16,111 nucleotides of DNA from WHSW01 sp035296705 (lineage in GTDB: Bacteria; Actinomycetota; Thermoleophilia; Solirubrobacterales; 70-9), in assembly GCA_035296705.1 (NCBI GenBank), contig DATHAL010000079.1, positions 1-16,111 on the forward strand, written 5' to 3'. The translations under genes were made by a program, and so were the position numbers. Below the pieces are notes generated by a model. The model did not search any database and had not been told where the DNA came from. It was given only the letters and a program-made list of their open reading frames with translations. Positions within the stretch are counted from its first letter, which is position 1. Each line of letters begins with the position of its first letter. Of the stretch, positions 1 through 6,626 are shown one piece after another.

Positions 1-317
1 TACCAGAGCTTCGCCGCCTGGTTTATGAGCGAGTCCATCGGCAGCGCCATGAAGTCGCCGAACATGATCTCGATGATCGGCCTGGTACCGGTGACGGCCG
101 CACCGAACGCTGCACCCGAGAGCGCGAGCTCGGAGATCGGCGTGTCGAACACGCGGTCGGCGCCGAAGCGGTCCTGGAGCCCCGGCGTGACCGCGAACAC
201 GCCGCCCTGCTCCGCCGCGACGTCCTCGCCGAAGAAGACGACGTTCGGATCGCGCTCGAGCTCCTCGGCGATCGCGTCGCGGATCGCGACCCTGAACTCG
301 AGCTCGCCGTCGCTCAC
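1..317 (-). CDS. 2-oxoacid/acetoin dehydrogenase E1 component, beta subunit (partial, C-terminus off the left edge)
   Basis: This is the N-terminal ~105 residues of a transketolase-like E1 beta subunit. With the alpha subunit it would form the thiamine-diphosphate-dependent decarboxylase of a cytoplasmic 2-oxoacid (pyruvate, acetoin or branched-chain) dehydrogenase complex. The visible protein begins VSDGELEFRVAIRDAIAEEL and contains the family hallmarks VVFFGEDV near residue 30, DRVFDTPISE near 65 and a PIIEIMFGDF block near 90. The start is GTG at 317, with a GGAG about 8 bases upstream. The GTG overlaps the alpha-subunit stop as GTGA, which suggests translational coupling. E2 and E3 genes are not in the window and may lie beyond the left edge. 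The substrate class cannot be decided from this fragment. Confidence 0.93.
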   Translation of the reverse strand, partial: MSDGELEFRVAIRDAIAEELERDPNVVFFGEDVAAEQGGVFAVTPGLQDRFGADRVFDTPISELALSGAAFGAAVTGTRPIIEIMFGDFMALPMDSLINQAAKLW

Positions 318-1300
318 GGCTTGAACTCCGTCGCCTCGGCGCCGGCCGGATCCGGGAAGGGCGCCGATCGCGCCTCCTCGATCGCCTCGGCCAGCTCGTG
401 CTTCGTGCGCTCCTCGACCTCGCTGATCTCCTCCTCGGTGACGCCCTCGGAGAGCAGGCGCTCGCGGGCCCGCGTGAGCGGGTCGCGCTGGAGCCAGCGC
501 TCGACCTCCTCGGTGGGGCGGTACTTCGCCGGGTCGGACTTCGAGTGGCCGAAGTGGCGGTAGGTCTCACACTCGAGCAGCGTTGGGCCCTCCCCGCTCC
601 GCGCCCGCTCGGCGGCCGCGGCCGCGGCATCACGGACCGCCCACAGATCGTTGCCGTCGACGACATCGAACGGAACGCCGTAGGCGCCGGCGCGTGCCGC
701 GATCTGGCCGCCGCCGGTGACGCTGTGCATCGGCGTGAACTCGCCGTAGAAGTTGTTCTCGCACACGAACAGGATCGGGAGGTCGAGCACGCGGGCGAAG
801 TTGAGGCACTCGTGGAAGTACGCCTGGTTGACGGCGCCGTCGCCGAAGAACGCGGCCGCGATCCAGCCCTCGCGCTTCCCGGTCAGGGCGGCGCCCGTCG
901 CGGCGGCGATGCTGCCGCCGACGATCCCGAAGCAGCCGACGAGGCCATGCTCGAGGTCGACGACGTTCATCGAGCCCGCGCGCCCGCCGCAGACCCCGGT
1001 CGCGCGGCCCAGCATCTCCGCCGCGAGCGCCGCGGGCTCGGTCCCCTTGGCCAGCGCGTGGCCGTGGCCACGATAGGTCCCGGCGATGCGATCCTCGGGC
1101 TCGAGCGCCATGCAAACGCCCACCGGCACGGCCTCCTGCCCGGCCGAGAGGTGGGTGGTTCCGTGGACCTCGCCCTTGAGGAAGAGCCGGTGGATCGCGC
1201 TCTCGAACTCGCGGATCAGGACCATCCGCGCGTATGCGTCGAGGTAGTCGCGCGCGCTGGCGGCCGGCGCCGAGACCGCGCGTTCCGCGGGCGCGCTCAT
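314..1300 (-). CDS. 2-oxoacid/acetoin dehydrogenase E1 component, alpha subunit
   Basis: A 328-residue thiamine-diphosphate E1 alpha subunit of the PDH/AcoA type. It would catalyse decarboxylation of a 2-oxoacid, or cleavage of acetoin, and pass the acyl group to E2 lipoate. The ThDP/Mg motif is clear: GDG at residues 153-155 and NN at 182-183. A loop at 248-261 (RHFGHSKSDPAKYR) carries the conserved catalytic-loop histidine and the Ser-Asp-Pro found in E1 alpha proteins. The length matches acetoin-dehydrogenase or bacterial PDH alpha subunits and is shorter than typical BCKDH alpha (about 400). The first ~15 residues are Ala-rich and non-conserved. The ATG overlaps the stop of the upstream dehydrogenase (ATGA), and the stop overlaps the beta start (GTGA), so the three genes are co-translated. 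Pyruvate, acetoin and other 2-oxoacids remain possible substrates. Confidence 0.93.
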   Translation of the reverse strand: MSAPAERAVSAPAASARDYLDAYARMVLIREFESAIHRLFLKGEVHGTTHLSAGQEAVPVGVCMALEPEDRIAGTYRGHGHALAKGTEPAALAAEMLGRATGVCGGRAGSMNVVDLEHGLVGCFGIVGGSIAAATGAALTGKREGWIAAAFFGDGAVNQAYFHECLNFARVLDLPILFVCENNFYGEFTPMHSVTGGGQIAARAGAYGVPFDVVDGNDLWAVRDAAAAAAERARSGEGPTLLECETYRHFGHSKSDPAKYRPTEEVERWLQRDPLTRARERLLSEGVTEEEISEVEERTKHELAEAIEEARSAPFPDPAGAEATEFKP

Positions 1301-2274
1301 CGGCTCGGCGCCGTCGCTCGCGCGGCGTGCGCGAGTTCGTCCAGACCGTCGCTCACCTGGGCGTCCTCGGGTTCCAGCTCCAACCCCGAGGCGCGCGCCT
1401 GGATGTCGAGCAGTGCGGCGAAGTCCTCCTCCGTGCGCCCCTCGCCGATCAGCGCCTGGACGAGCTCGCGGGCCGCCGCAGCAACCGGCATCGGCACGTT
1501 GAGCTCGTTGGCCGCGTCGAACCCGAGGTCGAAGTCCTTGCGCAGGAGCACCGGCGTGAAGGTCGGGGAGTAGTCGAGCTTCACCAACGCCGGTGTCTTA
1601 TAGCGCGTGAACATCGAGCCCATGACGCTGTGGTTGATGAACTCGAGCAGGTCGGCACGCGCGATCCCACCCTTCTCGGCGAGCACCGTGACCTCGGAGA
1701 GCGACTGGGCGACGACGCCGAGCAGCAGGTTGTGGCAGATCTTCGCCAGCCTCGCAAGCTCGCCCTCGCCGACATAGGTGCTGCCCTGGCCGAGCAGCGC
1801 CAGGAACGGCGCGGCCCGGTCATAGGCATCGGCCGGCCCCGAGACGCAGAAGGTGAGCAGCCCGGCGTCGACGACCTTGGGGTTGCCGCTCACCGGGGCC
1901 GCGAGCAGCGCCGTGTCGCGCTCGGCGGCCTGGGCGCGAACCTCGGCGGAGGCCTGCGGCGAGACGGTGGTCGAGTCGACGATCACCGCGGGACAGGAGC
2001 CGGCACCCGAGAGCACGCCCTGCGGCCCGAGCACGACCTGCTTGAAGTCGTCGGGACCGGCGACCATCGTGAACACGATCTCGCGGTCGGCGAGCTCGGC
2101 CGGGGCGTCGACGATCGTCGCCCCGAGCTCCGTCAGCGGCTCGGCCTTCGCCCGCGTCCGGTTGTAGACCGCGACGTCGCAGCCCGCCTCGAGCAGGCGC
2201 CGCGCCAGGCTGTAGCCCATTCTTCCGGTCCCGATCCAGCCCAACCGGGTTCGGGGCAGATTGCCATCCTCCAT
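1297..2274 (-). CDS. NAD(P)-dependent 3-hydroxyisobutyrate dehydrogenase-family (beta-hydroxyacid) oxidoreductase
   Basis: A 325-residue member of the 3-hydroxyisobutyrate dehydrogenase / 6-phosphogluconate dehydrogenase superfamily, which interconverts beta-hydroxyacids and semialdehydes. The Rossmann motif GTGRMG is at residues 15-20 and is followed by VYNRT; that Asn-Arg-Thr end of strand 2 tends to favour NADPH. The substrate loop APVSGNPKVVDAG is near 120-132. The catalytic lysine is K178 in LAKICHN. A longer reading frame goes back to 2361. ATG 2274 is preferred because GGGGAGA lies just upstream, the Rossmann fold begins normally, and the longer start would put the promoter -10 and operator 1 inside the gene. 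It is the first gene of the leftward operon and overlaps E1 alpha by ATGA. It could also be a tartronate-semialdehyde or GHB reductase relative; the substrate is unknown. Confidence 0.9.
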   Translation of the reverse strand: MEDGNLPRTRLGWIGTGRMGYSLARRLLEAGCDVAVYNRTRAKAEPLTELGATIVDAPAELADREIVFTMVAGPDDFKQVVLGPQGVLSGAGSCPAVIVDSTTVSPQASAEVRAQAAERDTALLAAPVSGNPKVVDAGLLTFCVSGPADAYDRAAPFLALLGQGSTYVGEGELARLAKICHNLLLGVVAQSLSEVTVLAEKGGIARADLLEFINHSVMGSMFTRYKTPALVKLDYSPTFTPVLLRKDFDLGFDAANELNVPMPVAAAARELVQALIGEGRTEEDFAALLDIQARASGLELEPEDAQVSDGLDELAHAARATAPSR

Positions 2275-2311
2275 CGGCGTCTCCCCACGCGTCGTGTGTG
2301 AGTGATTGGCT

Positions 2312-2325
2312 TGCAAACGATTGCA
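2312..2325. promoter_or_regulatory. Operator 1, LacI-family-like palindrome (one mismatch)
   Basis: TGCAAACGATTGCA is a palindrome centred on CG with one imperfect position; GCAAAC replaces GCAATC in the left half. It covers the predicted start (about +1 to +14) of the leftward promoter, a classical repressor position. LacI-family operators typically have a central CG inside an A/T-rich inner box, as here. The other two copies are about 56 and 104 bases away, centre to centre. Confidence 0.62.
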
Positions 2326-2331
2326 CCCCCG

Positions 2332-2361
2332 AGCGTAGCGAACGGGCGCGGCCCTCGTCAA
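2332..2361 (-). promoter_or_regulatory. Predicted sigma-70-type promoter of the leftward dehydrogenase/E1 operon
   Basis: Read on the minus strand, TTGACG (2361-2356, five of six to TTGACA) is followed after 18 bases by TACGCT (2337-2332), which keeps the key T, A and final T of a -10 box. Transcription would start near 2325, about 50 bases before the ATG at 2274. Operator 1 begins exactly there, as expected for a repressed promoter. The elements are seen by eye; no transcript data are available. Confidence 0.55.
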
Positions 2362-2367
2362 GCTTGC

Positions 2368-2381
2368 CGCAATCGATTGCG
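2368..2381. promoter_or_regulatory. Operator 2, perfect 14-base LacI-family-like palindrome
   Basis: CGCAATCGATTGCG is a perfect 14-base palindrome with the same 12-base core as operator 3. It lies between the two divergent promoters: about 7 bases upstream of the leftward -35, and touching the weak TTGCGC that may serve as the rightward -35. It could help one regulator act on both promoters, for example by looping with operators 1 and 3. The binding protein is not encoded in the window. Confidence 0.65.
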
Positions 2382-2408
2382 CCCCGCTGCGCGGGGAGGT
2401 CGTAAGAT
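2377..2408 (+). promoter_or_regulatory. Possible promoter of the rightward M24/aldehyde dehydrogenase operon
   Basis: TAAGAT at 2403-2408 is a good -10 match. The best upstream hexamer is TTGCGC at 2377-2382, at a long 20-base spacing and overlapping operator 2; there is no good -35 at 16-18 bases. Such a weak promoter may need an activator or tolerate a poor -35. The start would be near 2415, directly before operator 3. Between the hexamers sits a 6-base inverted repeat with a 3-base loop (CCCCGC-TGC-GCGGGG, 2382-2396). No T-tract follows it, so it is not a terminator. Confidence 0.38.
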
Positions 2409-2416
2409 GTAAGCTC

Positions 2417-2428
2417 GCAATCGATTGC
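2417..2428. promoter_or_regulatory. Operator 3, perfect 12-base LacI-family-like palindrome
   Basis: GCAATCGATTGC is identical to the core of operator 2. It covers about +3 to +14 of the predicted rightward transcript, mirroring operator 1 on the leftward promoter. The symmetry of the three sites supports shared repression of both operons by one LacI-type factor. Confidence 0.65.
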
Positions 2429-2453
2429 AGCGGCGACGGACCGGGAGGCCGTG

Positions 2454-3863
2454 ATGGGTATTCACTCCTACGGATTGATGGGGGTCGACTGGGAGGAGCG
2501 CGTTCGCTTCGACCGGCTGCGCGATGACCGGCTCGGGCGGATCAAGCAGCTCCTCGCCGACTCCGACCTCGGGGCGCTCCTGTGCTTCGACATGTCGAAC
2601 ATCCGGTACGTCACCGCGACGCACATCGGCACCTGGGCGCAGGACAAGCTCAACCGCTTCTGCCTCCTCCCGCAGGGCGACGAACCGATCATGTGGGACT
2701 TCGGATCCGCCGCGCGCCACCACGAGCTCTACAACCCATGGCTCGACGCCGGCCGCTCCCGGGCCGGGATCTCCACTCTGCGCGGCGCGATGGCGCCGGA
2801 GGCGGGTAGGGCCGAGGACGTCGCCGAGAAGATCCGCGCCGAGCTCGCCGAGCGTGACCTGCTCTCGGAGCCCGTCGGCATCGACGCGGTCGAGCCGCCG
2901 GTCCTGTTCGCCCTCCAGGCGGCGGGCGTCAACGTCGTCGACGGCCAGCAGCTGCTTCAGCAGGCGCGCGTGATCAAGAGCCAGGACGAGATCACGCTCC
3001 TGAACACGGCCTGCATGATGGTCGACGCCGCCTACGAGGAGCTCTACCGCGAGATGCGGCCCGGGATGCGCGAGAACGAGTGCGTCGCGCTCGTCAACAA
3101 GGTCCTCTACGACATGGGCTCGGAGTTCGTCGAGGGCGTGAACGCCATCTCCGGCGAGCGCTGCAATCCCCACCCGCACGTCTACACGGACCGCGCGCTG
3201 CGCCCCGGCGACCCCGCCTACTTCGACATCCTGCACAGCTTCATGGGCTACCGCACGTGCTACTACCGCACGTTCGCGGTCGGGAGCGCCTCCCGGGCGC
3301 TCGTCGACGCCTACAAGCGCTGCCGCTACTACCTCGACGCGGCGATCGCGCTGATCCGGCCGGGCGTGAGCACGGCGCAGGTCGTCGAACTGTGGCCGAA
3401 GGCGGAGGAGTTCGGCTTCCCCAACGAGGAGGCGGCCTTCGCGCTTCAGTTCGGACACGGTGTCGGGCTCACGATCTGGGAGAAGCCGATCTTCTCGCGG
3501 CTCGTCTCGCTCGATCACCCGGAGAAGGTCCGCGAGGGGATGGTGTTCGCGCTGGAGACCTTCTGGCCCGCGTCCGACGGTTGGTCCGCGGCGCGGATCG
3601 AGGAGCAGCTCGTCGTCACCGCGGACGGCTGTGAGGTGATCACCCGCTTCCCGGCCGAGGACCTCGTGATCGCGGGCAGGCCCTACTACACCGCTGGCGG
3701 CTCGCTCCCCCTCGAGCGCGAGACGCAGTCCAACCTCAACACGACGCTCGACGAGGAGAGCCACGAGGCGGTGCCTCGGGCCGTCCCGCCCACGGCCGGG
3801 AACGGCCAGGGCGGCCCGGCGCGGATGCCCGTTGGAGACGTCGGTGTAGACCGCCTGCGATGA
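2454..3863 (+). CDS. M24 (pita-bread) family protein, DddP-like subfamily, with an altered metal site
   Basis: A 469-residue M24-fold protein with a creatinase-type N-domain (about 15-165) and a pita-bread domain (about 175-400). M24 proteins are metallopeptidases (Xaa-Pro peptidases) or non-peptidases such as creatinase, ectoine hydrolase and the DMSP lyase DddP. From memory, NIRYVTA near 50, MWDF near 83, FGHGVGL near 333-339, an Arg-Ile-Glu-Glu block near 381 and the 15-residue spacing of the last two Glu resemble DddP most. The five usual ligand positions read D258, C269, H335, E368 and E383, so the second Asp is Cys. The last ~65 residues form a polar, Gly/Pro-rich tail. GGGAGG at 2443-2448 is 5 bases from ATG 2454 but only 2 from GTG 2451, so ATG is preferred. 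It overlaps the next gene by ATGA. Its substrate is unknown; peptidase activity should not be assumed. Confidence 0.85.
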   Translation: MGIHSYGLMGVDWEERVRFDRLRDDRLGRIKQLLADSDLGALLCFDMSNIRYVTATHIGTWAQDKLNRFCLLPQGDEPIMWDFGSAARHHELYNPWLDAGRSRAGISTLRGAMAPEAGRAEDVAEKIRAELAERDLLSEPVGIDAVEPPVLFALQAAGVNVVDGQQLLQQARVIKSQDEITLLNTACMMVDAAYEELYREMRPGMRENECVALVNKVLYDMGSEFVEGVNAISGERCNPHPHVYTDRALRPGDPAYFDILHSFMGYRTCYYRTFAVGSASRALVDAYKRCRYYLDAAIALIRPGVSTAQVVELWPKAEEFGFPNEEAAFALQFGHGVGLTIWEKPIFSRLVSLDHPEKVREGMVFALETFWPASDGWSAARIEEQLVVTADGCEVITRFPAEDLVIAGRPYYTAGGSLPLERETQSNLNTTLDEESHEAVPRAVPPTAGNGQGGPARMPVGDVGVDRLR

Positions 3864-5074
3864 GCGTTGACGCGCCGGTGGGCGGGGGCGTGGGGACGCC
3901 GCCGACCGCCGAACCCGGCCTCGCGTATCCGCGCTTCAGCGACGCCGAGATGGCTGCCCGGAGGACGCGTCTCGACAGCCTTCTGGCCGAGCACGGGATC
4001 GACCACGCCCTCGTATACGGAGCCAATCGTGTCGGCTCGGCCGTCCCGTGGCTCACGGGGTGGCCCGTGACGCGCGAGGCGCTCGTCGTTCATACGCCAG
4101 GCGAGCGCGACCTCCTCCTCGTCAACTTCTACAACCACGTGCCGAACGCGCAGCGAATGGCGGTCGACGCCGAGGTCGCTTGGGCTGGCGAGAACTCGAT
4201 CGATACGGCGCTCGCCGAGCTTTCTCGGCGCGGGAGCGCGGGAGCGCGAATCGGTGCGATTGGGCCGTTCGGTCACCGCGCGTTCGCCGCAGTGGAGGAG
4301 TTCGCCCGCGCAGCGGTCGACCTGAACCGGGAGTACGCGAGGCTGCGCCTGCTCAAGTCCGCGGAGGAAGTCGAGTGGACCCGCAAGGCGGCCGCTCTCA
4401 CCGATGACGGCGTCCGCGCTCTCAGACGCCACGCGATCCCGGGCGCGACCGAGCACGTCCTCGCGGATGCGGTCGAGCGGGCGTACGTCCCAGGCGGCGG
4501 CGCGACCCACATCCACTACTTCGGCGCCAGCGCGATGGCCCGCCCGAGCGTTTGCGTTCCCGCGCAGTGGCCGTCGACCCGTCCGCTCGCCGCCGGGGAC
4601 GCCCTCACCTGCGAGATCAGCGCTTCCTGGTGGGGCTACACCGGCCAGCTCCTGCGGACGTTCAGCGTCGCCGCCGAGCCGACGAAGCTCTATGCGGAGC
4701 TCCATGCGGCGGCGGATGCCGCCTTCGACGCGATCGTCGCTCGCCTGCGGCCGGGAGCGACGGCGGGGGATCTGGTCGAGGCAGCGGGCGTGATCGAGGC
4801 GGCCGGATTCACCATCCGCGATGATCTCGTCCACGGGTTCGTGGGCGGCTACCTGCCGCCGGTCCTGGGCACGGCGAGCCGGAGCCTCACCCCGGTACCC
4901 GACTTCACGTTCGCCGCGGGGATGATGGTCGTGGTACAGCCGAACGTCGTCACCCGCGACGAGACGGCGGGGGTGCAGACGGGAGAGCTCCTTCTGGTCA
5001 CCGGGCAGGGCGCTGAAAGCCTGCACTCGTTCGAGCGCGGACTACTCGGGACCGGGTACGAAGAGAGCAGTTGA
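3860..5074 (+). CDS. M24-family creatinase/Xaa-Pro-peptidase-like protein lacking the metal ligands
   Basis: A 404-residue second M24-fold protein, coupled to the first by an ATGA overlap. A creatinase-like N-domain spans about 30-160 and a pita-bread domain about 170-395. Aligning motifs by eye, the five metal positions become E252 (CEIS), Q263 (GYTGQLLRTF), H325 (VHGFVGGYLPP), Q360 (VVVQPN) and G375 (VQTGELLLVT). The 11- and 15-residue spacings match those of its upstream neighbour. Only the histidine, which many M24 non-metal enzymes use in catalysis, remains. A dinuclear metal site is therefore very unlikely, and the protein is probably a creatinase-like hydrolase or a non-catalytic partner. 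Creatinase and other M24 enzymes are dimers, so a heteromer with the neighbour is conceivable. The N-terminal ~25 residues are Gly/Pro-rich and probably disordered. Confidence 0.85.
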   Translation: MSVDAPVGGGVGTPPTAEPGLAYPRFSDAEMAARRTRLDSLLAEHGIDHALVYGANRVGSAVPWLTGWPVTREALVVHTPGERDLLLVNFYNHVPNAQRMAVDAEVAWAGENSIDTALAELSRRGSAGARIGAIGPFGHRAFAAVEEFARAAVDLNREYARLRLLKSAEEVEWTRKAAALTDDGVRALRRHAIPGATEHVLADAVERAYVPGGGATHIHYFGASAMARPSVCVPAQWPSTRPLAAGDALTCEISASWWGYTGQLLRTFSVAAEPTKLYAELHAAADAAFDAIVARLRPGATAGDLVEAAGVIEAAGFTIRDDLVHGFVGGYLPPVLGTASRSLTPVPDFTFAAGMMVVVQPNVVTRDETAGVQTGELLLVTGQGAESLHSFERGLLGTGYEESS

Positions 5075-5078
5075 AACG

Positions 5079-5086
5079 CAAGGAGG
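5079..5086 (+). promoter_or_regulatory. Strong Shine-Dalgarno for the aldehyde dehydrogenase
   Basis: CAAGGAGGGACG directly precedes ATG 5091 in the 16-base gap after the second M24 gene. This near-consensus site is much stronger than the coupled starts of the M24 genes, so the aldehyde dehydrogenase may be translated independently at a higher rate. Confidence 0.7.
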
Positions 5087-5090
5087 GACG

Positions 5091-6620
5091 ATGAGCGCAC
5101 ACGGAGCAATCGAGACGCCGACGGAAGTCCCGCGGGGCGCGGACGCACCCGCCCAACGCGCGGGCGCATTCATTGACGGGGCCTGGCGCGAGGGGTCCGG
5201 CGACGACTCCTTCACGGTCACCGAGCCGGCGACGGGCGCGGACCTCGCGCGGATTGCGGCCAGCTCGCCGGGGGATGTCGACGCGGCGGTCGCAAGCGCG
5301 AAGCGGCGCTTCGCCGAGGACTGGCGCTGGCGCGCGCCGCGCGAACGCGGCACGTTGATGCGCGAGGTGGCGGCGCGCATCCGCGAGCATGTCGACGAGC
5401 TCGCCGAGCTCGAGGCGCGCGAGGTCGGCAAGCCTCGGCGGGACGCCTTCCGCTTCGACATCTCCTATAGCCACGCGGCGTTCGACTATTTCGGCGGCCT
5501 CGCCGACACCCTGCACGGCGAGATCCTCGACCAGGGGCCGATCGAGGCTCGCGTGATCTACGAGCCGTACGGCGTCGTCGCCGCGATCCTCCCCTTCAAC
5601 TGGCCACCGATCCACTTCTCGAAGAAGTGCGCGCCGGCGATCGCCGCCGGCAACACCGTCGTGATCAAGCCCGGCGAGCAGGCGCCGCTCGCGGTCCTGC
5701 GCCTCGTCGAGATCGCCAACGAGGTGTTGCCGCCCGGCGTCATCAACGCGGTGACCGGGGTCGAGGCGGGCGCCGCGTTGAGCGCCCACCCGGGGGTGGA
5801 TCGGATCACCTTCACCGGGTCGACGGCGACGGGCCGCAAGGTGCTCTCCAGCGCCGCGCAGAACCTGACGTTCTCGACGATGGAGCTGGGCGGCAAGAAC
5901 GCGCTCGTCGTTCTCGAGGACGCCGACCTCGACGTGGCGATCGACGTCGCGCTCGAGGGCATGTACTACAACCAGGGTGAGGCCTGCACCTCGACCGCGC
6001 GGATCCTCGTCCACGACTCGATCCACGACGAGTTCGAGGAGCGCTTCGCCCGCGCGACGGAGCGGCTCGTGGTCGGCGACCCGCTCGAGGCGGCGACCGA
6101 CATCGGGCCGATGGTCGATGAGCGACAGCGCGACCGCGTGCTCGAGTACCTGCGGATCGGACGCGACGAGGGAGCGCGCGTCGTCGCCGAGGGCGAGCTC
6201 CCGGAGGACGAGCGTTTCAGCGGCGGCTTCTGGGTGGCGCCGACGCTGCTGGCCGACGTGCGCCCCGACATGCGGATCGCCCAGGAGGAGATCTTCGGGC
6301 CGGTCGCCTGCCTGATGCGCTTTGCCGATGAGGAGGAGGCGATCGAGATCGCGAACGGGACCGCCTATGGGCTCACGGCCGCGATCTGCACCCGCGACGA
6401 GGCCCGGGCCTGGCGGATCGCGCAGCGGCTCGAGGCGGGCATGGTGTTCGTCAACAACTACATGCGGCGCGCCTTCCTCGGCTCACCGTTCGGCGGCGTC
6501 AAGGGCTCTGGCTACGGGCGCGAGAACGCGGCGGAGACGCTGAAGGAGTTCGTCCGCTCGAAGAACGTCCGCTTCCCGTCGGGCCGCAGCGAGATTCCGA
6601 CGTGGCCGCCGCGGGAGTAG
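5091..6620 (+). CDS. NAD(P)-dependent aldehyde dehydrogenase
   Basis: A 509-residue soluble aldehyde dehydrogenase of the classical ALDH superfamily, oxidising an aldehyde to its acid. Visible motifs in order are PFNWPP near 165 (oxyanion Asn), IKPGEQAP near 189, FTGSTATGRK near 242 (cofactor loop), ELGGK with general base E265, EACTSTAR with nucleophile C299, EEIFGPV near 402 and FGGVKGSGYGRE near 470. The 34-residue Glu-Cys spacing is normal. A 25-30 residue N-terminal extension precedes the domain. The active-site CTST differs from the CMA-type motif of methylmalonate-semialdehyde dehydrogenases, so it probably makes a free acid rather than an acyl-CoA. It is the last gene of the rightward operon and probably acts on an aldehyde released upstream in the pathway. 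Substrate unknown. Confidence 0.95.
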   Translation: MSAHGAIETPTEVPRGADAPAQRAGAFIDGAWREGSGDDSFTVTEPATGADLARIAASSPGDVDAAVASAKRRFAEDWRWRAPRERGTLMREVAARIREHVDELAELEAREVGKPRRDAFRFDISYSHAAFDYFGGLADTLHGEILDQGPIEARVIYEPYGVVAAILPFNWPPIHFSKKCAPAIAAGNTVVIKPGEQAPLAVLRLVEIANEVLPPGVINAVTGVEAGAALSAHPGVDRITFTGSTATGRKVLSSAAQNLTFSTMELGGKNALVVLEDADLDVAIDVALEGMYYNQGEACTSTARILVHDSIHDEFEERFARATERLVVGDPLEAATDIGPMVDERQRDRVLEYLRIGRDEGARVVAEGELPEDERFSGGFWVAPTLLADVRPDMRIAQEEIFGPVACLMRFADEEEAIEIANGTAYGLTAAICTRDEARAWRIAQRLEAGMVFVNNYMRRAFLGSPFGGVKGSGYGRENAAETLKEFVRSKNVRFPSGRSEIPTWPPRE

Positions 6621-6626
6621 CCGCAG

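Noticed and set aside
398..2301. Large plus-strand frames (398-1573, 1234-2301) over the E1 alpha and hydroxyacid dehydrogenase genes
   Set aside because: Antisense shadows; the minus strand carries the clear catalytic motifs and coupled starts.
2382..2396. CCCCGC-TGC-GCGGGG hairpin as an intrinsic terminator
   Set aside because: No T-tract on either side, and it lies between a promoter and the gene it would serve.
2358..3764. 468-residue open frame on the minus strand opposite the first M24 gene
   Set aside because: A shadow frame of the high-GC M24 gene: low-complexity Arg/Glu/Val/Ala-rich translation with no motif, and it would read through the control region.
2454..3863. Calling the first M24 gene dddP (DMSP lyase)
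   Set aside because: Similarity in layout only; C269 replaces a required Asp and the second Asp of the FDTD-type motif is Leu, so DMSP lyase activity is not supported.
1..6620. Valine catabolism cluster (BCKDH E1, HIBADH, methylmalonate-semialdehyde dehydrogenase, Liv importer)
   Set aside because: Tempting combination, but the ALDH active site is CTST rather than the CMA type, E1 alpha is short for BCKDH, no acyl-CoA enzymes are present, and the M24, nitrilase and ACMSD-type genes do not fit. It cannot be excluded for the E1 genes alone.
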